From Streptomyces sp. NBC_01275 (GTDB lineage: Bacteria > Actinomycetota > Actinomycetes > Streptomycetales > Streptomycetaceae): 64,000 nucleotides of DNA. Within the stretch, counting starts at the first letter, position 1; every line of letters begins with the position of its first letter. Positions 49,277 through 58,687 of the stretch are shown piece by piece. Where the stretch lies: NCBI RefSeq assembly GCF_026340655.1, contig NZ_JAPEOZ010000001.1:2356001-2420000 (forward strand). Direction: 5' to 3'. The position numbers and the translations under genes were made by a program. The notes under the pieces are model-generated. The model ran no database searches and was not told where the DNA came from. It saw only the letters and a list, made by a program, of their open reading frames with translations.

Positions 49277-50620
49277 TCAGGACAGTCGCTTCAGGAGTAC
49301 CGCAGAAGCCACCGGTCGGGCGCCCGCCTTGGCGATGCCGTCGGCCACCTCCCGGTCGGTCGAGGCGACGATCACCGGCCGGCCCGGCGGCTCGGCCCGC
49401 ACCAGCTGGCGGATCAGCTCGTCGGCGGTCACTCCGGGCTTGGAGAACAGCACCCGTACGCCGCGCGGCGGCGCGAGCAGCACCGGAGCGAGCAGTTCGG
49501 CCCCGTCGAAGACGCAGGTGACCTCGGCGCCGGTCTGCGCGGCGAGCTGCGAGAGCTGCCCGAGCAGCCGCAGCCGCTGCTTCTCCAGCGGCATCTGCGG
49601 ATAGCCGGTCTTGGTGACGTTGTAGCCGTCGACGACCAGATGCGCCTGCGGAAGCGCCAGGAGTTGATCGAGAATGGCCGGATCGTTCTCCGAAAGAGCG
49701 CGCGCCGCGATGTCCTTGGGGGTCATCCGTCCCGGTTCGACCGCGTCCACGGTCTCCGCCGGCCGCACCGACACCGGCGGCAACGCCAGCTCCCGGCGCA
49801 GCCCCTGGGCCGCCTCGAGCACCGTGTCGAGCAGCAGCCGTACGCGCATGTCCTCGACGCTGCGGCCCTCGCGGGCCGCCCGCCGGGCGGCCTCCAGGGC
49901 GGCCTCCGACTCCCCGAGCCGTGCCTTCAGCCGCCGGCTCTCGCTCTCGGCGGCCGAGACCTGGATCTGACCCTCGTTGCGCACGGCCTCCATCTCGGCC
50001 TGCACCTTGCGCAGGGCCGCCTCGCCCCGCTTGACGTCGCTGAGAGCGGCGCGCAGCTTGCGGTGAAGCGATTCCGCTTCCCTCTTCGCCGAGTCCAGCT
50101 CGGCGCGCAGCCGCTCGGTCTCGGCCCGGGTCTGCTCCCGGGCCTGCCCGAGCTGTTCACGCAGGCCCTCCAGTTCGGCCCGGGTCTCCTCGTCGGCGCG
50201 CTCGGCGTCCGCCCGCTGGGCCTCCTCGCCGGCCGCGGTCACCAGCTTCACCCAGCCGACGGGGCGCAGCACATAGGCCGCGGCCGCCACGTCGAGCGGG
50301 TCCGCGGCCGGGGGCGGCGAGCCGGAGTCGAGGGCGCCGGCGAGCTCCGGCTGGGCCTCTCTGAACTTCTCGGCGATGCGCTGCCGGAACAGCGGATCGC
50401 CCTCCAGCGCGGCCGCCATCGCGTTGCCCGCGAACTTGGCCCGGCGGTTCGGCGCGAAGCGGGCGTACTGCCGCAGCTGCGCGGGCAGTTCGCCGACGGT
50501 CAGCCCGCCGAAACCGTCGGAGACGATCTGCACGACCCGGCGGCGCACGCCGTCGGGCAGCGGACGGTCGAGCACCTCAGCGGCGCCGTCGCCCGGCCCC
50601 CCGCCTGCGCTCTCCACCAT
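49277..50620 (-). CDS. NYN-domain putative RNase with coiled-coil middle
   Basis: This 447-residue protein has a helical N-terminal region (residues 1-130). A long Glu/Arg coiled coil follows (about 135-250), then a C-terminal NYN/YacP PIN-like domain (about 320-447) with LVVDGYNVTKTGYP, VTCVFDGAELLAP and IVASTDREVADG, whose aspartates could bind metal. YacP (Rae1) in Bacillus is a ribosome-associated mRNA endonuclease. The actinobacterial form is much longer through its coiled coil. It lies 38 nt upstream of a convergent-strand neighbour and next to a zinc-ribbon gene on the same strand. Confidence 0.82.
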   Translation of the reverse strand: MVESAGGGPGDGAAEVLDRPLPDGVRRRVVQIVSDGFGGLTVGELPAQLRQYARFAPNRRAKFAGNAMAAALEGDPLFRQRIAEKFREAQPELAGALDSGSPPPAADPLDVAAAAYVLRPVGWVKLVTAAGEEAQRADAERADEETRAELEGLREQLGQAREQTRAETERLRAELDSAKREAESLHRKLRAALSDVKRGEAALRKVQAEMEAVRNEGQIQVSAAESESRRLKARLGESEAALEAARRAAREGRSVEDMRVRLLLDTVLEAAQGLRRELALPPVSVRPAETVDAVEPGRMTPKDIAARALSENDPAILDQLLALPQAHLVVDGYNVTKTGYPQMPLEKQRLRLLGQLSQLAAQTGAEVTCVFDGAELLAPVLLAPPRGVRVLFSKPGVTADELIRQLVRAEPPGRPVIVASTDREVADGIAKAGARPVASAVLLKRLS

Positions 50621-50658
50621 CCGTCACACCCCACAATGCCTGTGCGGGGCCGCCTCCG

Positions 50659-50898
50659 TCAGGAGTCGGCGCCCGGCCGATCCACTAGTTCCACCTGGTC
50701 CACGGCGTTGCACCAGCGGCACCGCACCGACTCGATGGTCTCACTGACCACCTCGCGCTCCTCCACCTTCGGCTCGCCCGCGAGGTCGAGGTGGACGTAC
50801 TCGACGACCTTCGACGAGCGCGTCACGTCGAACCTCGTGAGGTTGCCGCAGAGGGTGCAGCGCCACCGCGTCGCGGCGGTCGGCAGGGGAACCGTCAT
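50659..50898 (-). CDS. Small zinc-ribbon protein
   Basis: This 79-residue protein has two CxxC pairs: RCTLCGN (Cys about 14 and 17) and RCRWCNA (about 59 and 62), spaced for a zinc ribbon. The centre (KVVEYVHLDLAGEPKVEEREVV) is acidic. Members are conserved in Streptomyces but not characterised; nucleic acid or protein binding is the usual role of such ribbons. ATG 50898 is used, with GAAGGAA about 20 nt upstream; a GTG two codons earlier is possible. It probably precedes the NYN gene in one transcript (38-nt gap). Confidence 0.72.
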   Translation of the reverse strand: MTVPLPTAATRWRCTLCGNLTRFDVTRSSKVVEYVHLDLAGEPKVEEREVVSETIESVRCRWCNAVDQVELVDRPGADS

Positions 50899-51070
50899 CG
50901 TGACTTGTCCGCTTCCTTCTAGTGTCGTGCCTTCGGTGGGGGGTCGCGCCGGAGGCTCCCCCGTCTGTGTGGCTCGTAACCCTACGGCCTGGCGGGTACT
51001 CGCCGCCCATCCGTCCACGGCGGCGAGGCGCTCTGCTCCCATGCGTCCCGTTACGTCATGCTCTGTGTTC

Positions 51071-51823
51071 ATGATCGGCAACTGGAGCGGAACCGTCGGC
51101 AGGACGATCCGGACCCCCGCGGCGCCGGTGACGTACGGACTGATCGCCCTGTGCTGTCTGCTCTTCGTCATCGGCCCGGCCTCGGGCCTCAATCCGGCAT
51201 ACGGCGCCGGCGACGCGCTGCTGGCCGCGCAGCGGGCCTACTTCCGCCGCTGGGGCGTGGTCCCCGCCGAGCTCTTCGAGGGCTCCCCGCGGGCCGCCCT
51301 GACCCCCGCGACCGCGCTCTTCGTCCACGGCAGCTGGGTGCACCTGCTGGGCAACATGCTCTTCCTCTACGTCTTCGGGGCGATGACCGAGCACCGGATG
51401 GGCCGCGTCCAGTTCACGCTGTTCTACCTCGGCTGCGGCTACCTGGCCCTGCTGGGCTACGCCGCCGCCAACGCCGACTCCGGGCAGTCCCTGGTCGGGG
51501 CCTCGGGGGCGATCTCAGCGGTCCTCGGCGCGTTCCTCTACCTGTTCCCCCGGGCACGCGTGACCAGCCTCCTGCCGTTCCTGTTCTTCCTGCCGCTGCG
51601 CTTCCCCGCGTGGGTCGTGCTGCCGTTCTGGGCGGCCCTGCAGTGGGTGGCCGCGGGCCGGGCCTCCCAGGGGCCCGGGGTGGCGTATCTGGCCCACCTG
51701 GTGGGCTTCGGACTGGGCCTCGGCTACGCGTGGGCCCGCTTTCGTCCTCCCCATGCCGCGCCCTCCCGGGGGACGCCCCCCGGACCCCCGGCGGCAAGAA
51801 CAGGCCCACCGGACCGCGAGTAG
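51071..51823 (+). CDS. Rhomboid family intramembrane serine protease
   Basis: This 250-residue protein has six membrane helices, the HGSWVHLLGNM motif (His91, Asn95) and the catalytic dyad GASGA (Ser145) and AYLAHLVG (His209). It cleaves membrane proteins within or near the bilayer. The Pro/Arg-rich tail is disordered. GTG 51065 would add two residues. It is divergent from the zinc-ribbon gene. Confidence 0.9.
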   Translation: MIGNWSGTVGRTIRTPAAPVTYGLIALCCLLFVIGPASGLNPAYGAGDALLAAQRAYFRRWGVVPAELFEGSPRAALTPATALFVHGSWVHLLGNMLFLYVFGAMTEHRMGRVQFTLFYLGCGYLALLGYAAANADSGQSLVGASGAISAVLGAFLYLFPRARVTSLLPFLFFLPLRFPAWVVLPFWAALQWVAAGRASQGPGVAYLAHLVGFGLGLGYAWARFRPPHAAPSRGTPPGPPAARTGPPDRE

Positions 51824-51865
51824 GGTGAGACCTCCAGCTCCGGCCCCCGAGGGAGAGAACCAGCC

Positions 51866-52144
51866 GTGATCACCGCGATCGTCCTCATCAAGACCAGCGT
51901 GGACCGGATCCCCGAGATCGCGGAGTCGATCGCCTCGCTGGACTCCGTGAGCGAGGTGTTCTCCGTGACCGGGACGTACGACCTGATCGCCATGGTCCGG
52001 GTCAAGCAGCACGAGGACCTCGCCGAGATCATCCCCGGGTCCATCAGCAAGATCCCGGGGGTCGAGGCGACCGACACCCACGTGGCGTTCCGCACCTACT
52101 CCCAGCACGACCTCGAGGCCGCGTTCGCCATCGGCCTCGAGTAG
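51866..52144 (+). CDS. Stand-alone Lrp/AsnC ligand-binding (RAM) domain protein
   Basis: This 92-residue protein consists only of the alpha-beta RAM domain (TAIVLIKTSVDRIPEIAE, SEVFSVTGTYDLIAMVRV, IPGVEATDTHVAFRTY). It lacks the helix-turn-helix of full Lrp/AsnC regulators. Such proteins oligomerise and bind amino acids, and may modulate full-length Lrp proteins. GTG 51866 follows GAGGGAGAG. It lies between rhomboid and a convergent aminotransferase gene. Confidence 0.88.
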   Translation: MITAIVLIKTSVDRIPEIAESIASLDSVSEVFSVTGTYDLIAMVRVKQHEDLAEIIPGSISKIPGVEATDTHVAFRTYSQHDLEAAFAIGLE

Positions 52145-52159
52145 CCGGCCCCCGAACGG

Positions 52160-53536
52160 CTACACCGCCGGGACGCAGCGGCCGTCCTGCGTGCGGTACG
52201 TCCAGCGCGCGCCGTCGCTCACCAGCTCCCGCACCGCGGCGACGAAGCGGTCCACGTGCTCGTCGGGCGTTCCCGCGCCGAAGCTGACGCGGATCGCGTT
52301 CAGGGACTTCTCGCCGGGCGCCGCCTCGGGGGCTCCGCACTCGCCCTGGGTCTGGGGGTCCCCGCCCAGCAGGGTGCGCACCAGCGGGTGGGCGCAGAAC
52401 AGGCCGTCGCGCACGCCGATGCCGTACTCCGCGGAGAGGGCCGCGGCGAAGTGGGAGCTGTTCCAGCCCTCGACGACGAAGGAGATCACGCCGACCCGGG
52501 GGGCGTCGTCCCCGAAGAGGGACAGGATCCTGACCTCGGGCACCCCGGCGAGGCCCGTGCGGACCTTCTCGATCAGGTGCCGCTCACGGGCGACCAGGGC
52601 CTCGAAGCCGGCCTCGGTGAGGGCCTTGCAGGCCGAGGCGATGGAGTAGGCGCCGATGACGTTCGGGGAGCCTGCCTCGTGCCGGGCGGCGGTGTCGTGC
52701 CACTCGACGTCCACTCCCCCGTCCTCGCGCCGGGTGACCTTGCGGCTGGCGCCGCCGCCCGCGAGGTAGGGCTCGGCCGCGCGCAGCCAGTCGGCGCGCC
52801 CGGCCAGGACGCCGGAGCCGAAGGGGGCGTACAGCTTGTGCCCGGAGAAGGCGATCCAGTCGACGTCCAGGTCCTGGACGGACACCGGGTGGTGCGGGGC
52901 CAGCTGGGCCGCGTCCAGCACGATCCGGGCGCCGTGGGCGTGCGCGGCCGCCGCCAGCTCCCGTACGGGCCACAGCTCGCCGGTGACGTTCGAGGCGCCG
53001 GTGACGCAGACCAGGGCCGGGCCGTAGCCCCCGTCAAGAGACACAGTGCGGGCGGCGAGGGCGCGCTCCAGGGTCTCGACGGCCTGGCGCGGGCTGCGCG
53101 GGGCGTCGAGGTAGGTGACCCGCGCGTCCTTCCACGGCAGCAGCGAGGCGTGGTGCTCGGTCTCGAAGACGAAGACCTGGCAGTCGGCGGGGAGCGCGGC
53201 GGCCAGGAGGTTGAGGGAGTCGGTGGTGGAGCGGGTGAAGACCAGCTGGTCGTCGGCCCGGCAGTCGAGGAACTCGGCGACCGTGCGGCGGGCGTTCTCG
53301 AAGAGGTCCGTGGAGAGCTGGGAGAGGTAGCCGGCGCCGCGGTGGACGCTGCCGTAGTACGGGGCGTAGGCGGCCACGTCGTCCCAGACGCGCTGGAGGG
53401 CGGGGGCGCTGGCCGCGTAGTCGAGCGCCGCGTAGGCGACCTCGCCGCCGGTGACGAGCGGCACGGTGACATCTCGTCCGAGAACGGGCAGAGGCGCACA
53501 AACGGTCTGGGCGGCGGCAGCGGTGGAGACGGACAT
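52160..53536 (-). CDS. Class V aminotransferase (cysteine desulphurase-like)
   Basis: This 458-residue PLP enzyme has LDYAASAPALQRVW, HRGAGYLSQLSTDLFENAR, ETEHHASLLPW, LVCVTGASNVTGELWPV, VLDAAQLAPHHPV and the PLP lysine in AFSGHKLYAPFG. The active-site Cys loop of SufS is not clear; FCAHPLVR may hold the nearest Cys. A SAM-IV-type riboswitch lies in its leader, so it is expected to act in sulphur or methionine metabolism, for example as a cysteine desulphurase or lyase. The exact reaction is unproven. GGGAG precedes the ATG. Confidence 0.85.
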   Translation of the reverse strand: MSVSTAAAAQTVCAPLPVLGRDVTVPLVTGGEVAYAALDYAASAPALQRVWDDVAAYAPYYGSVHRGAGYLSQLSTDLFENARRTVAEFLDCRADDQLVFTRSTTDSLNLLAAALPADCQVFVFETEHHASLLPWKDARVTYLDAPRSPRQAVETLERALAARTVSLDGGYGPALVCVTGASNVTGELWPVRELAAAAHAHGARIVLDAAQLAPHHPVSVQDLDVDWIAFSGHKLYAPFGSGVLAGRADWLRAAEPYLAGGGASRKVTRREDGGVDVEWHDTAARHEAGSPNVIGAYSIASACKALTEAGFEALVARERHLIEKVRTGLAGVPEVRILSLFGDDAPRVGVISFVVEGWNSSHFAAALSAEYGIGVRDGLFCAHPLVRTLLGGDPQTQGECGAPEAAPGEKSLNAIRVSFGAGTPDEHVDRFVAAVRELVSDGARWTYRTQDGRCVPAV

Positions 53537-53699
53537 GGGGCACTCCCGTGAGAAGCAAGGCGGAACCGCCGTACGAGCACGCGTGGCTCAAGCACGGAGG
53601 AAGGTGAAAGGGGTGTGCGGAGGCGGGGCTCTACGCCCTATCGCATTCGCTTGCTCACGGAAGGCTCCCTCGATGACCAGGACCCCTGGTGTCTTTCGA

Positions 53700-53820
53700 G
53701 GGGCCCGCGCTTGCCGTGGACCTCGCTGCCCACAGCCTGGTCTTCACCCGGGGCACCCCGCCACGGACGGAGGGTTGCCGGACAGTCGGCCGGGGCCTCA
53801 TGACTGTCACTCATGACCTG
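53700..53820 (-). promoter_or_regulatory. SAM-IV-type riboswitch
   Basis: On the - strand the leader contains, in order, GGTCATGAGTGACAG, GGCCCCGGCC, CCGGCAACCCTCC, GGCGGGGTGCCCCGGGTGA, GACCAGG and ACGGCAAGCGCGGGCCCC. These are the conserved core and downstream pseudoknot segments of SAM-IV (and SAM-I/IV) aptamers. A small stem, accagg-ggt-cctggt (53676-53690), follows and may be part of the expression platform. The aminotransferase start is about 165 nt further on. Confidence 0.88.
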
Positions 53821-53893
53821 ACACAGGAACGTACGTGAAGTGATCGACGTCCCGCAACCCGTGTCCGGATCGCGGGACGCCCCTCCAGTCGTG

Positions 53894-54958
53894 TTACGCG
53901 TTGCTGGCCGCCGCCCAGCGCTCCAGCGCCCGCTTCGCCGCGCCCGAGTCGATCGACTCCGCCGCCCTGACCATGCCGTCCCCGAGCTGCTCGGCCAGCG
54001 TCCCGGGGCCCGGGTCGAGGGCCACGAGGGCCGCCGCCGAGTTCAGCAGCACGGCGTCCCGCACCGCACCCTGCTCGCCGTCCAGCAGCCGGCGCGCGAC
54101 CGCCGCGTTGTACGCCGGGTCCGCGCCGCGCAGCGCCTCCACCGGCACCAGCTCGATGCCGACGTCCCGCGGGTCGAAGCTCTCCTCGGCGACCTTGCCG
54201 TCGCGCACCACCCACACCCGGGACGTGGCCGTGGTGGTCAGCTCGTCGAAGCCGTCGTCGCCGCGGAACACCAGGGAGGAGTTGCCGCGCTCGGCGAACA
54301 CGCCGGCGATGATCGGCGCCATCCGCGGGTCGGCGACGCCCACCGCCTGGGCCTTGACCCTGGCCGGGTTGGTCAGCGGGCCGAGGGCGTTGAACACCGT
54401 ACGGATGCCCAACTGGCCGCGCGCGGCGCCCGCGTGACGCAGCGCCGGGTGGAACTTGACCGCGAAGCAGAAGGTGATCCCGGCCTCCTCGGCGACCTCG
54501 GCCACCCGCTGCGGGGTCAGGTCCAGATTGACGCCGAGCTGCTCCAGGACGTCCGAGGCGCCGGACGCGGAGGACGCGGCCCGGTTGCCGTGCTTGACGA
54601 CCTTCGCGCCGGTGCCGGCGACGACGATCGAGGACATCGTGGAGATGTTCACCGTCTTCGCGCCGTCGCCGCCCGTGCCGACGATGTCGACCGTCCGGCC
54701 GGGCACCTCGATCACGTTGGCGTGCTCGTACATCGCCCGGACGAGCCCGTTGATCTCCTCGACGGTCTCCCCCTTGGCCCGCAGCGCCACCACGAACCCG
54801 GCGATCTGCGCGTCGGTCGCCTCCCCGCGCATGATCTGGTCCATCGCCCAGAAGGTGGCGTCGGCGCTCTGGTCGCGGCCGTACAGCAGGGCGTTCAGCA
54901 CGTCGGGCCAGGAACGGCCCGCCGCGGTGTCGCCTCCAGCGGGGGTCACAGCGCTCAT
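53894..54958 (-). CDS. trpD: Anthranilate phosphoribosyltransferase
   Basis: This 354-residue TrpD transfers phosphoribose from PRPP to anthranilate, the second step of tryptophan synthesis. Diagnostic motifs are [45 protein letters not shown] and [11 protein letters not shown]. Start ATG 54958 follows AGGAGCAGC; a longer ATG frame (55045) lies over a terminator-proximal region. It lies 30 kb from trpE and next to the qcr genes, as in M. tuberculosis. No Trp leader is seen, so it is probably not attenuated. Confidence 0.96.
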   Translation of the reverse strand: MSAVTPAGGDTAAGRSWPDVLNALLYGRDQSADATFWAMDQIMRGEATDAQIAGFVVALRAKGETVEEINGLVRAMYEHANVIEVPGRTVDIVGTGGDGAKTVNISTMSSIVVAGTGAKVVKHGNRAASSASGASDVLEQLGVNLDLTPQRVAEVAEEAGITFCFAVKFHPALRHAGAARGQLGIRTVFNALGPLTNPARVKAQAVGVADPRMAPIIAGVFAERGNSSLVFRGDDGFDELTTTATSRVWVVRDGKVAEESFDPRDVGIELVPVEALRGADPAYNAAVARRLLDGEQGAVRDAVLLNSAAALVALDPGPGTLAEQLGDGMVRAAESIDSGAAKRALERWAAASNA

Positions 54959-55049
54959 GAGCTGCTCCTGGGTGTCGTACGGGACTCGGAACTCGGACGG
55001 CACTCGCGGACGAGTGCGACCCCACCCTATCCAGCCGGAAGGCACGGCA

Positions 55050-55082
55050 AAGGGCCCCGTCCGAAGATCGGACGGGGCCCTT
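55050..55082 (-). terminator. 15-bp hairpin between qcrB and trpD
   Basis: Arms 55050-55064 and 55068-55082 are perfect complements around an AGA loop, 28 nt after the qcrB stop. It should end the qcrCAB transcript before trpD. Confidence 0.85.
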
Positions 55083-55109
55083 CCCTGTGGCGTGGCGACG
55101 CCTCAGCGA

Positions 55110-56747
55110 TCAGTGGTGGCCGTGGCCGCTCGTGATCTCCTTGTACTCCTCCACAGTGGGCTTCGGGATCTGCTGGTCCTCGCCGAAGTACGCGCCGCTG
55201 ATCTTGGCGCGCAGCTTCTCCTTGCCCGTCACCTTGCGCTCGACGCCGTTCTCGTCGACCGTCGGGCCGATCGCGACGGGCGCGTACTGCTCGTGCGCGG
55301 TGAGGGTGTGCAGCTGCTCCTGGCTGAGGGGCTCGTGGATCTCGATGTACTCACCGTGCGGCAGCCGCTTGATGGTGCCGGTCTCACGACCGTGCAGCAC
55401 CTTGTCGTGGTCACGGCGCTGCAGGCCGAGGCAGATCCGCTTGGTGACGATGTACGCGATGACCGGTCCGGCGAAGAAGAAGATCCGGACGAACCAGGTG
55501 ATCGAGTTGATCGACAGGTGGAAGTGCGTGGCCCACAGGTCGTTGCCGCCGCCGACCAGCGTGATCATGTACATCGTGACCCAGGCGACGCCGAGCGCGG
55601 TGCGCGTCGGGGCGTTGCGCGGACGGTCCAGGATGTGGTGCTCGCGCTTGTCGCCGGTGATCCAGGCCTCGATGAACGGGTAGGCCGCCAGCGCGCCCAG
55701 GACCACGCCGAAGAGGACCAGCGGGATGAACACGCCCAGGACGAGCGTGTGACCCCAGATGTTGATCTCCCAGCCCGGCATGAACCGGATGAGACCCTCG
55801 GCGAAGCCCATGTACCAGTCGGGCTGGGCGCCGGTCGACACCTGGTCCGGACGGTAGGGGCCCATGGCCCAGATCGGGTTGATCTGCGCGACGGCCGCGA
55901 TGACCGCGATGACGCCGAAGACCAGGAAGAAGAAGCCTCCGGCCTTCGCCATGTACACCGGCAGCAGCGGCATGCCGACGACGTTCTTGTTGGTCTTGCC
56001 GGGACCCGCGAACTGCGTGTGCTTGTGGTAGAAGACCAGGATCAGGTGGCCGACCACCAGGCCGAGCATGATGCCCGGCAGCAGCAGGATGTGGATCGAG
56101 TAGAACCGCGCCACGAAGTCGTGGCCCGGGAACTCCCCGCCGAACAGGAACATCGAGATGTACGTGCCGACGATCGGCATCGACAGGATCGCGCCCTGGG
56201 TGAAGCGGACGCCGGTGCCGGAGAGCAGGTCGTCCGGGAGCGAGTAGCCGGTGAAGCCGGTGAACATGCCCAGGACGAACAGCAGGAAGCCGAACAGCCA
56301 GTTGACCTCGCGCGGCTTGCGGAACGCGCCCGTGAAGAACACGCGCATCATGTGCACGAACATGCCGGCGAGGAAGATCAGCGCCGCCCAGTGGTGGATC
56401 TGCCGGATGAGCAGACCGCCGCGCACGTCGAAGGAGATGTGCAGGGTCGAGCTGAACGCCTCGGACATCAGCTGTCCCTGGAGCGGGACGTAGCTGCCGT
56501 GGTACTCCACCTCGTTCATCGACGGGTGGAAGAACAGCGTCAGATACACACCCGTCAGGATGATGATGATGAAGCTGTAGAGGCAGATCTCGCCCAGCAT
56601 GAACGACCAGTGGTCGGGGAAGATCTTGCGCATGTTGGCCTTGGCCAGGGAGTAGATCCCCAGCCGGCCGTCGGCCCAGTCGGCGATGCGTTCGCCGGCC
56701 GGCGCCTTGCCGCGCTCGCGCGTCTCGGTGCTCTCGTTGGTGCTCAT
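55110..56747 (-). CDS. qcrB: Cytochrome bc1 subunit b (QcrB)
   Basis: This 545-residue protein has about nine membrane helices and the haem His residues in IRQIHHWAALIF and FYSIHILLLPGIMLGLVVGHL. It carries the quinol-site PIWAMGPYRP (PDWYMGF) region. The C-terminus (about residues 420-545) is a long hydrophilic extension ending HGHH, typical of actinobacterial QcrB. It is the membrane core of the menaquinol:cytochrome c reductase and the target of anti-tubercular Q203 in mycobacteria. It overlaps qcrA by 4 nt (ATGA). Confidence 0.97.
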   Translation of the reverse strand: MSTNESTETRERGKAPAGERIADWADGRLGIYSLAKANMRKIFPDHWSFMLGEICLYSFIIIILTGVYLTLFFHPSMNEVEYHGSYVPLQGQLMSEAFSSTLHISFDVRGGLLIRQIHHWAALIFLAGMFVHMMRVFFTGAFRKPREVNWLFGFLLFVLGMFTGFTGYSLPDDLLSGTGVRFTQGAILSMPIVGTYISMFLFGGEFPGHDFVARFYSIHILLLPGIMLGLVVGHLILVFYHKHTQFAGPGKTNKNVVGMPLLPVYMAKAGGFFFLVFGVIAVIAAVAQINPIWAMGPYRPDQVSTGAQPDWYMGFAEGLIRFMPGWEINIWGHTLVLGVFIPLVLFGVVLGALAAYPFIEAWITGDKREHHILDRPRNAPTRTALGVAWVTMYMITLVGGGNDLWATHFHLSINSITWFVRIFFFAGPVIAYIVTKRICLGLQRRDHDKVLHGRETGTIKRLPHGEYIEIHEPLSQEQLHTLTAHEQYAPVAIGPTVDENGVERKVTGKEKLRAKISGAYFGEDQQIPKPTVEEYKEITSGHGHH

Positions 56748-57817
56748 CCGCGCTCCCAGAATGCAGGACCGACGGGCTCTTCGAAGTCGCCGAGCGCCTC
56801 GAGGTAGCCCTCGTCGTTCACGCCGATGCGCAGCTGCGGCAGGGCGTGACCGGCCGGGCCGAAGATGACCTTGGCGCCGTCGGAGAGGTCGAAGGTGGAC
56901 TGGTGGCACGGGCACAGCACGTGGTGCGTCTGCTGCTCGTACAGGGAGATCGGGCAGCCGACGTGGGTGCAGATCTTCGAGTACGCCACGATGCCCTGGT
57001 AGGACCAGTCGAGTTCCTGCTTGTCCTTGATGTCCTCCGGCTGGAGCCGGACGATCATCAGGGCCGCCTTGGCGATCTCGTTCTGGAACTCCTCGTCGTG
57101 CTCCTCCAGGCCCTCGGGCTTGGCGAAGGTGAGCGAACCGACGGCGACGTCCGCGGGACGCAGCGGCTCGTTCGTGTTCATGTTGACGAGGAGCTTGCCC
57201 TTGGCCCACAGCGTGTGACGCATCTTGTCCTCGGGCAGCGGACCGAGGTCGCGCAGCAGCACGACACCGGAGAGCGGCACCAGGCTGAGCGCGCCGAACA
57301 TCGTGTTGCGGATCAGCTTGCGCCGACCGAGCGCCGATTCCTTGGCGCCCTGCTTGAAGTCCGCGTGGACCTTCGCCCGGACCTCGGGGGACGCGGCGAT
57401 CGCGTGGCGCTCGTCGGCGACCTCCTCGTCCGACATCAGCGTGCGGGCCCAGTGGACCGCGCCGGCGCCGATGGTGAACAGCGCCGTGCCCAGCGTCAGA
57501 CCCAGCGCGAAGTTCAGCGCGCTGAGGTGGCCGATCGGGAAGACGAAGATCGACTTGTCGGCGGGGATGGCGACGTACGAGGCGATGAAGCCGACCGTGG
57601 CCAGCATCGACAACGTGAACAGGAAGGCGACCGCACGCTCGGACCGCTTGGCGGCCCGCTCGTCGATGTCCTGGACGCGGTGCTCGTGGGGCGGCAGGCC
57701 GGGGTCGGCGAACGGGTTCTTCTCGTCCGCCACGGCCAGGGAGCCGGGCCCGTGCTCGTGGTGTCCTGCGGACTGCTCAGCCGGCAGGTTCTCTTCTGGA
57801 ATGTCTTGGCTACTCAT
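56744..57817 (-). CDS. qcrA: Rieske iron-sulphur subunit (QcrA)
   Basis: This 357-residue protein has an acidic His-rich N-terminus, three membrane helices (residues about 65-125 and 175-195) and a C-terminal Rieske domain with CTHVGC and CPCHQS. These give the Cys-His-Cys-His ligands of the [2Fe-2S] cluster. The three-helix form is characteristic of actinobacteria. It is co-transcribed between qcrC and qcrB with 4-nt overlaps on both sides. Confidence 0.97.
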   Translation of the reverse strand: MSSQDIPEENLPAEQSAGHHEHGPGSLAVADEKNPFADPGLPPHEHRVQDIDERAAKRSERAVAFLFTLSMLATVGFIASYVAIPADKSIFVFPIGHLSALNFALGLTLGTALFTIGAGAVHWARTLMSDEEVADERHAIAASPEVRAKVHADFKQGAKESALGRRKLIRNTMFGALSLVPLSGVVLLRDLGPLPEDKMRHTLWAKGKLLVNMNTNEPLRPADVAVGSLTFAKPEGLEEHDEEFQNEIAKAALMIVRLQPEDIKDKQELDWSYQGIVAYSKICTHVGCPISLYEQQTHHVLCPCHQSTFDLSDGAKVIFGPAGHALPQLRIGVNDEGYLEALGDFEEPVGPAFWERG

Positions 57818-58626
57818 GACTTCTTGGCCTTTGCGGTCCGAGCGGCGACCCAGACGGCGACCGCGATCAGGGCGCCGAGGCCGAAGATCCAGGAGAACAG
57901 GCCCTCACTGACCGGCCCGAGGCCGCCCAGCTCCAGACCACCGGGGTTGTTCGTCTCGTCGCTGTTGACCGCGTGCAGGTACGCGATGATGTCCTTCTTG
58001 TTCTGCTCCGACAGCGTGGTGTCGGGGAAGGACGGCATGTTCTGCGGGCCGGTCTGCATGGCCTCGTAGATGTGCTTCGGGTCCACGTCCTCGAGGGTCG
58101 GAGCGTACTTGCCCTTGGTGAGGGCGCCGCCCTTGCCGGTGAAGTTGTGGCACTGCGCGCAGTTGGTGCGGAACAGCTCACCGCCCTTGGCGATGTCCGC
58201 GCCCTCCGAGCCGTACTGGGCCTCGGTCGGGACGGACGGGCCGGCGCCCAGGGAGGCGACGTACGCGGCGAGCTGGTCGATCTCGGCCTGCGAGTAGATG
58301 TTCTTCTTCGCGGGCACCTGGGCGCCCTGGGAGGTGGCCGCCGGCATGCGTCCGGAGCCGACCTGGAAGTCGACGGCCGCGGCGCCCACGCCGACCAGGC
58401 TGGGACCGTCGGAGCTGCCCTGACCGCCGGTGCCGTGGCAGCTGGCGCAGCCTACGGCGAAGAGCTTCTTGCCCTCGTCGATGGCCAGGGACTGGGCTGT
58501 TTCATCAGCCTGCGCCTTGCTCGCGGGCGCGAACGCGGCGTACAGCCCCCCTGTGCATGCCAGCGCGAGGAGTAGGACGACGAGCGCCGCCAGCGGATGG
58601 CGTCGTCGTGCGGAGAGCTTTTTCAC
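57814..58626 (-). CDS. qcrC: Di-haem cytochrome c subunit (QcrC)
   Basis: This 270-residue protein has an N-terminal membrane anchor or signal (residues about 10-34). Two cytochrome c domains follow with CASCH at 60-64 and CAQCH at 156-160, axial Met candidates, and a C-terminal membrane helix (about 240-262). It replaces a soluble cytochrome c and passes electrons directly to cytochrome aa3 in the supercomplex. GTG 58626 follows GGGGTAATCC. The next upstream gene, ctaE, is 61 nt away on the same strand. Confidence 0.97.
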   Translation of the reverse strand: MKKLSARRRHPLAALVVLLLALACTGGLYAAFAPASKAQADETAQSLAIDEGKKLFAVGCASCHGTGGQGSSDGPSLVGVGAAAVDFQVGSGRMPAATSQGAQVPAKKNIYSQAEIDQLAAYVASLGAGPSVPTEAQYGSEGADIAKGGELFRTNCAQCHNFTGKGGALTKGKYAPTLEDVDPKHIYEAMQTGPQNMPSFPDTTLSEQNKKDIIAYLHAVNSDETNNPGGLELGGLGPVSEGLFSWIFGLGALIAVAVWVAARTAKAKKS

Positions 58627-58687
58627 GGATTACCCCGGTGTCAGGATCTTCTGCGTCGATGCTTGCGATGTGCGGGAGCGGGCCCGG

